A stretch of DNA of 64,000 nt, from contig NZ_LAJC01000008.1 in NCBI RefSeq assembly GCF_000981225.1, positions 45,889 to 109,888 on the forward strand, in the 5' to 3' direction. The notes under the pieces were generated by a model, which saw only the letters and a list, made by a program, of their open reading frames with translations, did not search any database and was not told the origin of the DNA. The number at the start of each line of letters is the position of its first letter. The first letter of the stretch is position 1. The position numbers were made by a program, and so were the translations under genes. Positions 35,384 to 44,991 of this stretch are shown in pieces. The stretch is from Allosalinactinospora lopnorensis (GTDB lineage: Bacteria > Actinomycetota > Actinomycetes > Streptosporangiales > Streptosporangiaceae).

Positions 35384-36376
35384 GTGGTGAGCATGCGCGC
35401 GGTGCAGGTGAAAGAATTCGGTGGCCCAGAGGTGCTGGTGGCGACCGAGCAGCCCGAGCCCGTAGCCGGACCGGACCAGATGGTGATCGACGTCGCCGCC
35501 GCCGAGATCCTGTTTCTCGACATCCAGCTCCGCGGCGGCTGGGGGCGGGACTACTTCACGGTAATGCCGCCGTACGTGCCCGGCGCCGGGGTGGCCGGCA
35601 CGGTGCGCTCGGTCGGCGGGAACGTGGCGCCCGGCTGGACCGGTCGGCGGGTCATCGCCGGCACCGGACCGAGCGGTTCCTACGTCGGCGGTGGGTACGC
35701 CCAGCAGGCCACGGTACCGGCCGGCGAGGTGTTCGAGGTGCCGGACGGGGTGGCTCTCTCCGAGGCTCTGGCGGCGCTGCACGATGGCCTCATGGCACTG
35801 AGTCAGATAGAGAAGGCCGCCATTGGGCCGGGAGAACGGGTCCTGGTCACCGCGGCCGGGGGCAGCCTCGGCGCCTGGCTGGTGCCCCTGGCCCGAGCGG
35901 CCGGCGCCCGGGTCGTCGCCGCCGCCCGCGGCGAGCACAAGCTCGAACACACGCGCCGGTTGGGTGCCGAGGACGTGGTGGACTACTCCGAGGAGGGCTG
36001 GACCGCGCGGGCACGGCAGGCAACCGGTGGCGCGGGCGTCGACGTGGTCTTCGACGGCGCGGGCGGCCGGATCGGGCGGGCCGCCTTTGAGATCACCGCG
36101 CCGGGCGGGCGGTTCTTCTCCTACGGCGCGGCCAGCGGCGGCTTCGCCGACATCGACGCTGACGAGGCACGGCGCCGCGGGGTCACCGTGGTCGGAATCA
36201 GGGACGCCATCGCCCCCGAGGCTCAAGGCAGGCTGCTCGAACAGGCACTGTCCGAGCTGGCAGCGGGACACATCGGGTCACTTGTCGGGCGCACCTTCCC
36301 ACTGGAGCACGCGGCCAAGGCCCACGCCGCGATCGAGAACCGCCAGACCATCGGAAAAACCCTGCTCCTGGCATAG
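35384..36376 (+). CDS. Zinc-independent quinone oxidoreductase-like MDR protein
   Basis: The protein starts VSMRAVQVKEFGGPEVL, as NADPH:quinone reductases of the MDR superfamily do, and has the nucleotide motif VLVTAAGGSLGAWLVPLAR near residue 155. Structural zinc cysteines are absent, which fits the QOR branch. I used GTG 35384 because GGGA lies 7 bp upstream; ATG 35393 is equally possible and is the common family start. NADPH-dependent reduction of quinones or enones is expected. The MerR-type promoter suggests redox or electrophile induction. Confidence 0.85.
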   Translation: MVSMRAVQVKEFGGPEVLVATEQPEPVAGPDQMVIDVAAAEILFLDIQLRGGWGRDYFTVMPPYVPGAGVAGTVRSVGGNVAPGWTGRRVIAGTGPSGSYVGGGYAQQATVPAGEVFEVPDGVALSEALAALHDGLMALSQIEKAAIGPGERVLVTAAGGSLGAWLVPLARAAGARVVAAARGEHKLEHTRRLGAEDVVDYSEEGWTARARQATGGAGVDVVFDGAGGRIGRAAFEITAPGGRFFSYGAASGGFADIDADEARRRGVTVVGIRDAIAPEAQGRLLEQALSELAAGHIGSLVGRTFPLEHAAKAHAAIENRQTIGKTLLLA

Positions 36377-36577
36377 GACCGAACCGCCCCGCGAAACCGG
36401 AGCAGGACCACATAGCGGTGCGGCCGGGAGCCAGCAGCGCGTGGACGGCCGGATGCCGTCGCCGGGGGCGCTGAGCGATCCGGTCCGGCCGCAGCGAGTC
36501 CGGCTGGGGTCGACACGACTGGACACGCCCGGCACGTCCCCTCGTGGGGCGACCGGAACGGCCCTCCACCGGCCGGC

Positions 36578-37741
36578 TCAGGCGTGCGCCTCCGCGCTGT
36601 CAACGGTCCAGGCGCGTGCCTGGTCGCTGAGGGTGACGCCCAGCCCGGGGCGCGCGGAGAGGTGCATCCGCCCCCCGGAGATCTCCAAGTGCTCGTTGAA
36701 CAGCGGGTTGAGCCATTCGAAGTGCTCCACCCAGGGTTCGCGCGGGTAGGCCGCAGCAAGGTGGATGTGGATCTCCATCGCGAAGTGCGGGGCGATCTCC
36801 AGGTTGCGCTGCTCGGCAAGGGACATGACCTTGAGGAACTGGGTGATGCCGCCGATGCGGGGTGCGTCGGGCTGCACGATGTCGGCACCCCCGTGGCGGA
36901 TCAGCTCGGCGTGTTCGGCGACGCTGGCGAGCATCTCCCCGGTGGCGATGGGGGTGTCGAACGCGTGGGCGAGCGCCGCGTGCCCCTCGGAGTCGTAGGC
37001 GTCGAGCGGCTCCTCGATCCACACGAGCCCGAACTCCTCGAAAGCCCGGCACATCCGCTGGGCGGTGGCCCGGTCCCACTGCTGGTTGGCGTCGACCATC
37101 AGCGGAACGCCGTCACCGAGGTGCTCGCGGACCGCGCTCACGCGCGCGAGGTCGGCGGCGCCGTCGGGCTGGCCGACCTTGAGCTTGATGCCGCCGATGC
37201 CGCTCCCGACCAGGGCCGCGGACTTCTCGACGACCTCCTCGATCGGTGCCTGCAGGAAGCCCCCGGAGGTGTTATAGCAGCGCACGGAGTCGCGGTGCGC
37301 CCCGAGGAGCTTGGCCAGCGGCAGCCCCGCACGCTTGGCCTTGAGGTCCCACAGTGCGACATCGAAGGCGGCGATGGCCTGGACGGCCAGGCCGCTGCGT
37401 CCGACCGAGGCTCCCGCCCAGACCAGCTTGTCCCAGATCTTGGCGATGTCGCTGGGGTCCTCCCCCAGCAGGACGGGCGCGATCTCGCGGGCGTGGGCGA
37501 ACTGGCCCGGCCCGCCGGCCCGCTTGGAGTAGCTGAAGCCGATGCCTTCGTGGCCGGATTCGGTGGTGATCTCGGCGAAGAGCATCGCGACCTCGGTCAT
37601 CGGGCGCTGGCGCCCGGTGAAGACCTTGGCATCGCTGATGGGGGTGTCCAGCGGGATGGTCACCGACGACAGCCGGACACCGGTGATGCGGTCCAGGGTC
37701 GCCGGGCCGTTCGGGGCGGGATCGGGAGGCGTGACGGTCAC
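36578..37741 (-). CDS. L-talarate/galactarate dehydratase, enolase superfamily
   Basis: The 387-residue protein follows the TalrD/GalrD pattern closely: DAKVFTGRQRPMTEVAMLF, FSYSKRAGGPGQFA, the KxK acid-base motif in GGIKLKVGQ, metal ligands in LMVDANQQW, WIEEPLD and ATGEML, and the His in APHFAMEIH. It dehydrates galactarate (meso-galactaric acid) or L-talarate to 5-keto-4-deoxyglucarate. GTG 37741 follows GAAGGACC. It is the last gene of the hexuronate operon. Confidence 0.9.
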   Translation of the reverse strand: MTVTPPDPAPNGPATLDRITGVRLSSVTIPLDTPISDAKVFTGRQRPMTEVAMLFAEITTESGHEGIGFSYSKRAGGPGQFAHAREIAPVLLGEDPSDIAKIWDKLVWAGASVGRSGLAVQAIAAFDVALWDLKAKRAGLPLAKLLGAHRDSVRCYNTSGGFLQAPIEEVVEKSAALVGSGIGGIKLKVGQPDGAADLARVSAVREHLGDGVPLMVDANQQWDRATAQRMCRAFEEFGLVWIEEPLDAYDSEGHAALAHAFDTPIATGEMLASVAEHAELIRHGGADIVQPDAPRIGGITQFLKVMSLAEQRNLEIAPHFAMEIHIHLAAAYPREPWVEHFEWLNPLFNEHLEISGGRMHLSARPGLGVTLSDQARAWTVDSAEAHA

Positions 37742-37874
37742 GGTGGGTCCTTCGGGTCGTTGGTGTCGGGAACCGGGTATCCGGCGCCCGGTCGTCACAC
37801 GGGACCGCGCCCGGCGTCACGAGGCCGGGCGCGGGCGCGGCGTCGCCCCGGACGCCCGGGGCGGCTCCTGTGTT

Positions 37875-38885
37875 CTACTCGCGGGCCTCGTCGACCGCGT
37901 CGAGGACATCCGCGTACTGGTCGCGGTGGCTCTCCACCATGTCGGCGGTGGCGTCCTGGAACTCATTGGTGTCCACGTCGATGACCTCGATTCCGGCCTC
38001 CTCCATCTCGGCGATGGAGTCCTCCACCTCGGCGTCCCACAGCTCGCGCTGTTCGGCGATGGACTCCTGGGCGACCTCGCGCACCAGCTCCTGGTCCTCC
38101 TCGGACAGCGAGTCGAACAGGTTCGCGTTGATCAGCAGGACCTCCGGGATCCGCTGGTGGGCGTCACGGGTGTAGTACGTGGCGGTCTCGTAGTGGCCGC
38201 TGCTCACGTAGCTCGGCTCGTTGTTCTCCGCGCCGGTGATGGCCCCGGTCTCCAGTGAGCTGTACACCTCGCCGTAGTCCATGGTCACGCCCGAGCCGCC
38301 CATGGCCTCGACCATCTCCACGTTCACGGACCCGGGCAGCACCCGGATGTCCTGGCCCTTGAGGTCGTCCGGGGACTCGATGGGCTTGTCGGCCGTGTAG
38401 AAGTTCCGTGCTCCGGCCTCGTAGTAGGCCAGGCCCACGTACCCGGAGTCACGCACGTCGTCGAGCATCCCCTGGGCGTAGTCGCCCTCGAGGAAGCGCC
38501 ACAGGTGGTCCTCGTCGTCGAAGACGTAGGGCAGCGCGAACACGCCGAACTCCTCGACGACCTCCGAGACCGGGCTGGTGCTGACCCGGGTCATCTCTAC
38601 CGCGCCCATCTGCACCTGCTCCAGGACGTCGGCCTCCTCGCCGAGCTGGGCACTGTGCATCACCTCGATGTTAATCCGGCCGTTGGTGCGCTCGCTCAGC
38701 TGCTCGGCGAACCAGATGTCGGCCTGGGTGGTGGGGTAGTCCTCCGGGTGCGTCTCACCCAGCGACCACTCGTAGGAGTCCTCACCGCCGCCACTGCCGC
38801 ATCCGGTCAGCAGCAGGGTGCCGGACATCCCGACGGCCGCGATCAGCTTCCACCGCCGGGCGGGACGTGGATTCTTCAGTGCCAT
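37875..38885 (-). CDS. dctP: TRAP transporter substrate-binding protein (DctP family), lipoprotein
   Basis: The 336-residue protein has a signal peptide ending in a lipobox (LLLTGCGS, Cys29), so it is anchored to the outer face of the membrane. The mature part contains RVLPGSVNVEMVEAMGGSGV, which fits the conserved DctP region that holds the carboxylate-binding Arg. In this operon the ligand is most likely a hexuronate or aldarate. A run of acidic residues marks the C-terminus. It follows the large permease gene by 65 bp. Confidence 0.92.
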   Translation of the reverse strand: MALKNPRPARRWKLIAAVGMSGTLLLTGCGSGGGEDSYEWSLGETHPEDYPTTQADIWFAEQLSERTNGRINIEVMHSAQLGEEADVLEQVQMGAVEMTRVSTSPVSEVVEEFGVFALPYVFDDEDHLWRFLEGDYAQGMLDDVRDSGYVGLAYYEAGARNFYTADKPIESPDDLKGQDIRVLPGSVNVEMVEAMGGSGVTMDYGEVYSSLETGAITGAENNEPSYVSSGHYETATYYTRDAHQRIPEVLLINANLFDSLSEEDQELVREVAQESIAEQRELWDAEVEDSIAEMEEAGIEVIDVDTNEFQDATADMVESHRDQYADVLDAVDEARE

Positions 38886-38950
38886 TGCGCTTCTCTCCTT
38901 GGGTGGTGAGGCGGTTCGGAGTGGGGTCGGGGCTTCGCCGGGCACGCCCG

Positions 38951-40249
38951 TCAGAAGCCCATCACCGTCGGGAGCCACAGGGTGAGTCCTGGGATGAAGG
39001 TGATCGCGAGCAGGACGAGGAGCATGGGCACGTAGAACGGCATCGTGCCTCGTGCGGCGTCCTCGATGGTGATCCTGCCGATGGCGGCTCCGACGAAGAG
39101 CACACCGCCGACCGGCGGGGTCAGCAGCCCCAGGCCGAGGTTGAGCATCAGCATGATCCCGAACTGGATCGGGTCCATTCCCACGCTCTCCGCTACCGGG
39201 AGCAGGATCGGCGTGGCGATGAGGATCAGCGGCGCCATGTCCATGATCGCGCCGAGTGCCAGCAGCAGCAGGTTGATCAGCAGCAGCACGACGACCGGGT
39301 TCTCGGAGACGCTCGTCAGGGCCTGGGTCAGGGCCGCGGGAATGCGCAGCATGGTGAGCAGGTAGCCGAACGCGCCCGCGGCGGCGATGAGGAACAGCAC
39401 CGCCGACAGCGTCAGCATGGCGCGGCTCAGCACACCGACCAGGCCTTTGGGGGTCAGCTCGCGGTAGAACACCAGGCCCACGAGCAGCGCCCACACACAG
39501 GCGATCGCCGAGGACTCGGTGGCGGTGAAGACGCCGGTGATGACGCCGCCGATGATGATGATCGGCGTGAGCACGCCGAGCAGCCCCTGCCACACGATCT
39601 TGGGGGCGTCGCGCAGCGGGATCCGCTCCCCCTTGGGGTACTTGCGCCACCGGGCCAGGAGGTAGGTCAGCACCAGCAGGGCCACACCGAGCAGCAGCCC
39701 CGGCAAGATCCCGGCGATGAAGAGCCCCCCGATGGAGACGCCGCCGCCGGCGGCCAGCGCGTACATGATCACGTTGTGGCTCGGTGGGATCAGCACACCC
39801 TGGATCGAGCTGGAGATGGTAACGCCCACCGAGAAGCGCGCGTCGTAGCCGGTGCGTTTCATGACCGGGATCATCACCGACCCGATCGAGGAGGTGTCGG
39901 CGACCGCCGAGCCCGAGATTCCCCCGAAGAACGTGCTGGCCATCACGTTGAGCATGGCCATGCCGCCGCGCAGGCGCCCGATCAGCAGGTTCGCCAGGTC
40001 GATCAGCCGCCGAGTGATCCCGCCGGAGCTCATGATCTCCCCGGCCAGGATGAAGAACGGGATGGCCAGCAGGGGGAACGTGGTCAGCTGGTTGACCATC
40101 TGCTGCCCGACCACGGGCAGCGGGATGCCGAGGTAGAGGACGGTGCTCAGCGAGGCGAGGGCGAGCCCCAGCGCGATCGGCACGCGCAGCACGAGCGCGA
40201 CAGCGAACACGCCGATCAGCAGCAGCACCCCTATGGGGTCAACGATCAT
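38951..40249 (-). CDS. dctM: TRAP transporter large permease (DctM family)
   Basis: The 432-residue, very hydrophobic protein has about 12 membrane segments and the family motifs FFILAGEIMSSGG, GGISGSAVADTSSIGSVMIP and GLLTPPVGGVLFVG. It forms the sodium-driven channel of the TRAP system. ATG 40249 overlaps the dctQ stop by 11 bp, indicating a coupled operon. Confidence 0.95.
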   Translation of the reverse strand: MIVDPIGVLLLIGVFAVALVLRVPIALGLALASLSTVLYLGIPLPVVGQQMVNQLTTFPLLAIPFFILAGEIMSSGGITRRLIDLANLLIGRLRGGMAMLNVMASTFFGGISGSAVADTSSIGSVMIPVMKRTGYDARFSVGVTISSSIQGVLIPPSHNVIMYALAAGGGVSIGGLFIAGILPGLLLGVALLVLTYLLARWRKYPKGERIPLRDAPKIVWQGLLGVLTPIIIIGGVITGVFTATESSAIACVWALLVGLVFYRELTPKGLVGVLSRAMLTLSAVLFLIAAAGAFGYLLTMLRIPAALTQALTSVSENPVVVLLLINLLLLALGAIMDMAPLILIATPILLPVAESVGMDPIQFGIMLMLNLGLGLLTPPVGGVLFVGAAIGRITIEDAARGTMPFYVPMLLVLLAITFIPGLTLWLPTVMGF

Positions 40250-40784
40250 CGCGGTCCTCGGCTTTCTCCTCGTCGGCCTCAGGCGTCGCCAGGGCGCCGC
40301 GACTCGTCTCCACGTTGAGCATCTGGAGCGCGCTGTAGACGCAGACGAGCACACCCGTCACCGGCATCGCGGCGTACTGCACCGCGGTGGGTAGGCCGGT
40401 CGCCGGCATGGTGCTGTTCATGGTCATCTGGGTGAAGTCCCACCCCTGGACCACCAGATAGACCCCGAACACCAGGAACAGCACCGGCGTGAGCCGCAGG
40501 ACCACGGCGCGCACCCGGCGCGGCAGGCGGTCGGCGACGAAGGTGACGCCGATGTGGGCGTGCTCGCGGACACCGATCGCCACGCCGAGCAGCCCGAGCC
40601 AGGCCAGCAGGACCAGCGCGGTCTCCGGAGCCCAGGCCGGGCTCGCGCTCAGCACGTAGCGGCCGAACACCTGCCAGGACACGACGACCACCATCGAGGC
40701 CAGGCCGGTCAGTGCGAGGGTGTCGGTGGTGCGGTCGACGGCTCGGAGCACCCTCCGTGTCACCGCCTGGGACTTAGGCTCCAT
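40239..40784 (-). CDS. dctQ: TRAP transporter small permease (DctQ family)
   Basis: The 181-residue protein has four predicted membrane helices and the DctQ-typical segments VSWQVFGRYVLSASPAWAPE and LLGVAIGVREHAHIGV. It is required with DctM and DctP for uptake. The C-terminal tail is charged and cytoplasmic. Confidence 0.92.
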   Translation of the reverse strand: MEPKSQAVTRRVLRAVDRTTDTLALTGLASMVVVVSWQVFGRYVLSASPAWAPETALVLLAWLGLLGVAIGVREHAHIGVTFVADRLPRRVRAVVLRLTPVLFLVFGVYLVVQGWDFTQMTMNSTMPATGLPTAVQYAAMPVTGVLVCVYSALQMLNVETSRGALATPEADEEKAEDRDDR

Positions 40785-40796
40785 TGGGCATCGGCC

Positions 40797-41951
40797 TCAC
40801 TCGGGTCCGGAGCGTTTGGCGAGTGTCTCGGAGACGGTGGCCAGACGCCGCGCCGAGGCGAGGCCCCCGTGGTACATGTGGAACTCATCGGCCCCGGCGG
40901 ACGCGAAGCGGTCCGTCAGCGCCCCCAGCGCCTCCGGGTCGGCGGGCTGCGGCGGCAGCGCGAGCACGTAGGCCCCGATACTCGTCCGCGACGGTGCGAG
41001 CCGCCGTAACGCGGCCAGCCCCTCCGTTGCGGCGTCCGGCGGGATCCAGCAGTTGCCCACCAGGCAGTCGACCTCGGGCACCCCGCCCGCCGCGGTCGAG
41101 AACGGGCCGGTGGCCCACGGGTCGGCCGAGGCGTGCATCGTGATCCGGATGTCGGGTCGCACCGCGCGGGCCCGCGCCACGAGCCGGGCGGCCAGGTCCG
41201 CCGCAACCCCGGTGCGGATCGCGCGGACCGGCTCCGCGAGCGGGCCGAGGGCGGTGTCGACCGACTCCGGGGGTTCGGTGGCGTCCACCCCGTCGCGCAC
41301 TCGGCCCTTCAACTCCACCGGGTCGACCCCGCGCTCGCGGTACAGCTCCAGACAGGCCGCGCAGAAGCACAGCGACAGCAGGTCGAGCTGGACCGGTGTC
41401 CAGTCGGCGCCCTCGGTCTTCTCGTGGTGGCCACCGTGCCGGGCGCCGAGCGGCCCGCACGCCTCCAGGATCAGGCCGTCGGGCGCTCCCACGGTCATGA
41501 CCTCGCTGACCAGGCGTTCGCAGTAGTCGACGACGTCGGGCGCCGACGGGCACAGCGCGTAGGTGTAGCGGTCGCCGAACGCGTTGCGCACCACCAGGTC
41601 CTCGTTGGCCGTGCCCAGCAGCGAGTTGTGCGTGAGCACCACCCACGCGTGCACGGGGGTCCCGGCGGCGTGCAGCGCGTCGCGGGCCGCTCCGAACGGG
41701 TCGGGGCCGGGCACCCAGTCGGGCTCGGCGGGCACGAGCCGACTGCCCTGCCACGCCGACGGGCGCACCGGGACGTAGCAGGCGGCGGATCGGGCCTGGA
41801 CCATGCGGTGGTCGGGGTGTTGCGGGGTCGCGGCGCGCACGGTGTGGTAGGAGGCCGCGACGGCGACGGTGTCGGCCTTCAGCCCGGCCAGCCTGTCGGC
41901 TGCGCCGGGGTCGCCGACCACGTCCCAGGGGTAGGCGTAGACAGTGCTCAC
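40797..41951 (-). CDS. TIM-barrel-like hypothetical protein in the aldarate operon
   Basis: GTG 41951 overlaps the gudD stop. The 384-residue protein contains HAWVVLTHNSLLG, DGLILEACGPLG and LCFCAACLELYRERG, a pattern seen in uncharacterised glycosidase-like TIM-barrel proteins. Its tight placement between gudD and the TRAP genes argues for a role in releasing or processing a uronate-containing sugar, but no signal peptide is present, so it acts in the cytoplasm. The catalytic residues cannot be assigned. Confidence 0.6.
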   Translation of the reverse strand: MSTVYAYPWDVVGDPGAADRLAGLKADTVAVAASYHTVRAATPQHPDHRMVQARSAACYVPVRPSAWQGSRLVPAEPDWVPGPDPFGAARDALHAAGTPVHAWVVLTHNSLLGTANEDLVVRNAFGDRYTYALCPSAPDVVDYCERLVSEVMTVGAPDGLILEACGPLGARHGGHHEKTEGADWTPVQLDLLSLCFCAACLELYRERGVDPVELKGRVRDGVDATEPPESVDTALGPLAEPVRAIRTGVAADLAARLVARARAVRPDIRITMHASADPWATGPFSTAAGGVPEVDCLVGNCWIPPDAATEGLAALRRLAPSRTSIGAYVLALPPQPADPEALGALTDRFASAGADEFHMYHGGLASARRLATVSETLAKRSGPE

Positions 41952-43213
41952 CAGTGGCCCTTCTTCGGCTCGAACGTCGGGTGGAAGCGCCGCATGTAGC
42001 TGGTGTCGTCCCTGCACACGACGCCGCAGCGCTGGTACTGCGCGTGCATGGCCGCCAGCGCGTCCCGGTCGAGCTCGACGCCGAGGCCCGGGCCGTCCGG
42101 AACCGGAACGGCGCCGCCCTCGAAGCGCAGCGCGCCGGGGGCGACCACATCCTGGCCGTCCTGCCAAGGGGTGTGGGTGTCGCAGGCGTGCGTGAGGGTG
42201 GGGATGGTGGCGGCGAGGTGGGTCATCGCCGCGAGGCTGATGCCCAGGTGCGAGTTGGAGTGCATCGACAGCTCGATGCCGAAGGTCGCGCACAGCGAGG
42301 CGACGTGGGCCGACCGCACCAGGCCGCCCCAGTAGTGGTGGTCGGTGAGCAGCACCCCGATGGCGCGCTGCGCGATCGCCGGCGGCAGGTGCTCGTGGGT
42401 GACCACGCACATGTTCGTCGCGAGCGGCATGGGCACCTTCGGGGCGACCTCGGCCATGCCCGCGATCCCGGGCACGGGGTCCTCCAGGTACTCCAGGGTC
42501 CCGGCGAGGGCCTCGCCCACGCGCACCGAGGTGGCGGGCGTCCACGCCGCGTTGGGGTCGAGCCGCAGCGGCATGTCGGGGAAGGCGTCGCTCAGCGCGC
42601 GGATCGCCTCGGTCTCCTGCTCGGGGGCGAACACGCCCCCCTTCAGCTTGATCGAGGTGAACCCGTACTCCTCGACGAACAGCCGCGCCTGGGCGACGAC
42701 ACCGTCGGGGTCCAGCGCCGCACCGAACCGGTCCTCCGGTTCCCCCGGGTGGCCGGCCCACTTGTAGAAGAGGTAGGCGCTGTAGGGCACCGCCGGGCGC
42801 ACCGCACCGCCCAAGAGGTCGGCCACGGGCCGTCCGGCCGCCTTGCCCTGGATGTCCAGGAAGGCCACCTCGAAAGGGGAGTAGACGGCGTCGACCGTCT
42901 TCTGGTTGCTGCCGGCGCCGGTCAGCCCGTGCTGGTCCGTGACGACGTCGCTTCCCACACTGGCGGCGACACGGGCGTAGGCGGCGTGCAGCGCGTAGGG
43001 GTCCGCGCCGATCAGCTCACGGCGGGCGGCGCGCACCTTGTCCAGGTGCGCCTGGTCGCCGTAGGTCTCGCCCAGGCCGGTCAGGCCCTCGTCGGTGACC
43101 ACCTCGACGATGGTGCGCAGCGCCCAGGGCTCGTGGACGCCGGTCGCGTTGAGCAGCGGCGGGTCGCGGAAGGCCACCGGGGTGACGGTGATCTCTCGGA
43201 TTCGCACGGTCAC
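41948..43213 (-). CDS. gudD: D-glucarate dehydratase, enolase superfamily
   Basis: The 421-residue protein matches glucarate dehydratase in length and motifs: ITVTPVAFRDPPLLNATGVH at the start, FTSIKLKGGVF (KxK motif), LRLDPNAAW, LEYLEDPV, and the His-Asp dyad region MHSNSHLGIS. It converts D-glucarate to 5-keto-4-deoxy-D-glucarate. Start GTG 43213 overlaps the kdgD stop (GTGA). Confidence 0.95.
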   Translation of the reverse strand: MTVRIREITVTPVAFRDPPLLNATGVHEPWALRTIVEVVTDEGLTGLGETYGDQAHLDKVRAARRELIGADPYALHAAYARVAASVGSDVVTDQHGLTGAGSNQKTVDAVYSPFEVAFLDIQGKAAGRPVADLLGGAVRPAVPYSAYLFYKWAGHPGEPEDRFGAALDPDGVVAQARLFVEEYGFTSIKLKGGVFAPEQETEAIRALSDAFPDMPLRLDPNAAWTPATSVRVGEALAGTLEYLEDPVPGIAGMAEVAPKVPMPLATNMCVVTHEHLPPAIAQRAIGVLLTDHHYWGGLVRSAHVASLCATFGIELSMHSNSHLGISLAAMTHLAATIPTLTHACDTHTPWQDGQDVVAPGALRFEGGAVPVPDGPGLGVELDRDALAAMHAQYQRCGVVCRDDTSYMRRFHPTFEPKKGHW

Positions 43214-44115
43214 TCCTTCACGAGCCCCAGGCCCGTCGCGATCAGCTCCTCCAAGGCGTCGAGGTGCTCCGAGGACGGGTCGGTCAGTGGGGGACGCACG
43301 CCTCCCACCTCGACCCCCCGTATCCGCGCCCCGGCCTTGACCAGCGAGACGGCGTAGCCGGGCACCTCATCGCGGAGTTCGGCCAGGGGCCGGTAGAAGC
43401 CGGTGAGCAGCCGCCGCACCATGCGGTCGTCGCCGCTGGTGAGAGCGTTGTAGAACGCCATCGCGACCTCGGGGGCGAAGGCGAAGGCCGCTGACGAGTA
43501 CAGGTTCACGCCCACGGCCCGGTAGGCGGCGGCCGACATCTCCGCCGTGGGAAGGCCGTTGAAGAACAGGAAGTCCTCGCCGGCCTCCTCCCGGACCGCG
43601 AGCACGATGCGCTGCACCTGCTCGATGTCGCCGAGCCCGTCCTTGAAGCCGACGATCTTGGGGTGGGCGGCGAGCCGCGCCGCCCCGTCAGGGGTGAAGC
43701 GCGCGTTGTTGCGCTGGTAGATGATGACCGGAAGGTCCGTCGCGGCGGCGACCCGGTGGACGTACTCCTCCAGTCCGGCCTCCGCGGCGTTGACGAGGTA
43801 GGGCGGCATGAGCAGCAGCCCGTCGGCGCCGACGCGGGCGGCCGCCTGGGCGTAGGCGACGGCGTGCGGCAGCGCCCCTCCGGCGCCGGCCACCACGGGC
43901 ACGCGGCGGTCGACCGCCTGCACGGAGACGCGGACGACCTGCTCGAAGTCGGACAAGCCGAGCGTGTGGAACTCTCCTGTGCCGCACGCCGCGAAGACTC
44001 CGCCGACCCCGGCGTCGACCCCGTCCGCGACATGGCCGGCCAGCACCTCCGGAGCGACCTCGCCGGCGGAGTCGAACGGGGTAACAGGGAAGAAGAGCAG
44101 GCCATCCAGCCGCAT
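43210..44115 (-). CDS. kdgD: 5-dehydro-4-deoxyglucarate dehydratase (decarboxylating)
   Basis: The 301-residue protein is of the DHDPS/NAL family. Tyr133 in IIYQRNNARF and the Schiff-base Lys158 in IVGFKDG are visible, and CGTGEFHTL replaces the usual GTTGE motif, as in KdgD. The enzyme turns 5-keto-4-deoxyglucarate into 2-oxoglutarate semialdehyde plus CO2. ATG 44115 follows GAGGTG; an in-frame ATG at 44130 is less well placed. It is the first gene of the seven-gene leftward operon. Confidence 0.93.
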   Translation of the reverse strand: MRLDGLLFFPVTPFDSAGEVAPEVLAGHVADGVDAGVGGVFAACGTGEFHTLGLSDFEQVVRVSVQAVDRRVPVVAGAGGALPHAVAYAQAAARVGADGLLLMPPYLVNAAEAGLEEYVHRVAAATDLPVIIYQRNNARFTPDGAARLAAHPKIVGFKDGLGDIEQVQRIVLAVREEAGEDFLFFNGLPTAEMSAAAYRAVGVNLYSSAAFAFAPEVAMAFYNALTSGDDRMVRRLLTGFYRPLAELRDEVPGYAVSLVKAGARIRGVEVGGVRPPLTDPSSEHLDALEELIATGLGLVKE

Positions 44116-44134
44116 AGACACCTCGTTCATGTAT

Positions 44135-44159
44135 GTAAACAAAAGTTCTCTTTGTGAAC
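44135..44159. promoter_or_regulatory. Candidate IclR operator between kdgD and the IclR gene
   Basis: GTAAACAAAAG and CTTTGTGAAC form an imperfect dyad over 44135-44159 in an AT-rich patch 20 bp upstream of kdgD. It stands out from the GC-rich surroundings and lies where a repressor would block the operon. Confidence 0.5.
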
Positions 44160-44236
44160 AGCGACTAGAAATGTAAAATGCGAGTTCACCCCTGTCAAGA
44201 GGGAACAACGGGTCGTTTACGGTGAAGGCGCACGTC

Positions 44237-44974
44237 ATGACGGTGAAATCGGCCGACCGCACGATCGAGGTACTGGAGGTACTCGCCCGCTCCACAGCTC
44301 CGTTGTCCCTCGCCGACCTGCGCGAAGAACTCGGCTATCCCAAATCGAGCCTGTACATGCTGCTGCAGACCCTGGTGACCCGGCGCTGGGTGGAGACCGA
44401 CGGGCGCGGTCTCCTCTACCGGATCGGTGTCCGCGCCCTGCTGGCCGGAACCTCCTACCTGGACCGCGATCCGGTGGCGCGCACGGCGGCCCCCGTCCTG
44501 GACGAGGTGCGGGCGGAGGTCAACGAGACGGTGCACCTGGCCCGGCTCGACGGCGACAGCATCATCTACCTGGTCAGCCGCGAGTCCCAGCACCACCTGC
44601 GGACCGTGTCCCGGGTGGGCCGCCGGCTGCCTGCCTACGCGACCGCGCTGGGCCGCGCCATCCTCGCCAGCCGGCCCGACGGCGCCGACCTCGTCCCGGA
44701 GCGCCCGGAGGTGCTCAGCCCCAAAGGGCTCGCCGACCGCCGCGCCATCCTGGCCGCACTGGAGCAGGCCCGGACCCGCGGCTACGCGAGCGAGAGCGAG
44801 CAGACCGGCCCCGGTCTCGGCTGCCGCGCGGTGGCCCTGGCCTACAACGACCCGGTAACCGACGCACTGAGCTGCTCGGTGCCGCTGGCCCGGCTCGACG
44901 AGCCGCACAGCGAACGCATCGTCAACACCCTCCTCGACGCCGCCCACCGCATCACCGACCTACTGACGAGATAG
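44237..44974 (+). CDS. IclR-family regulator of hexuronate genes
   Basis: The 245-residue protein has an N-terminal winged helix (LADLREELGYPKSSLYMLLQ) and the IclR effector domain with GRRLPAYATALGRAILA. ATG 44237 has GAAGG 8 bp upstream; a GTG at 44222 would add five residues. It is divergent from kdgD-gudD-TRAP and co-directional with udh, so it probably represses both in the absence of uronate or aldarate. Confidence 0.9.
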   Translation: MTVKSADRTIEVLEVLARSTAPLSLADLREELGYPKSSLYMLLQTLVTRRWVETDGRGLLYRIGVRALLAGTSYLDRDPVARTAAPVLDEVRAEVNETVHLARLDGDSIIYLVSRESQHHLRTVSRVGRRLPAYATALGRAILASRPDGADLVPERPEVLSPKGLADRRAILAALEQARTRGYASESEQTGPGLGCRAVALAYNDPVTDALSCSVPLARLDEPHSERIVNTLLDAAHRITDLLTR

Positions 44975-44991
44975 GACCAGGAGTACTGACC

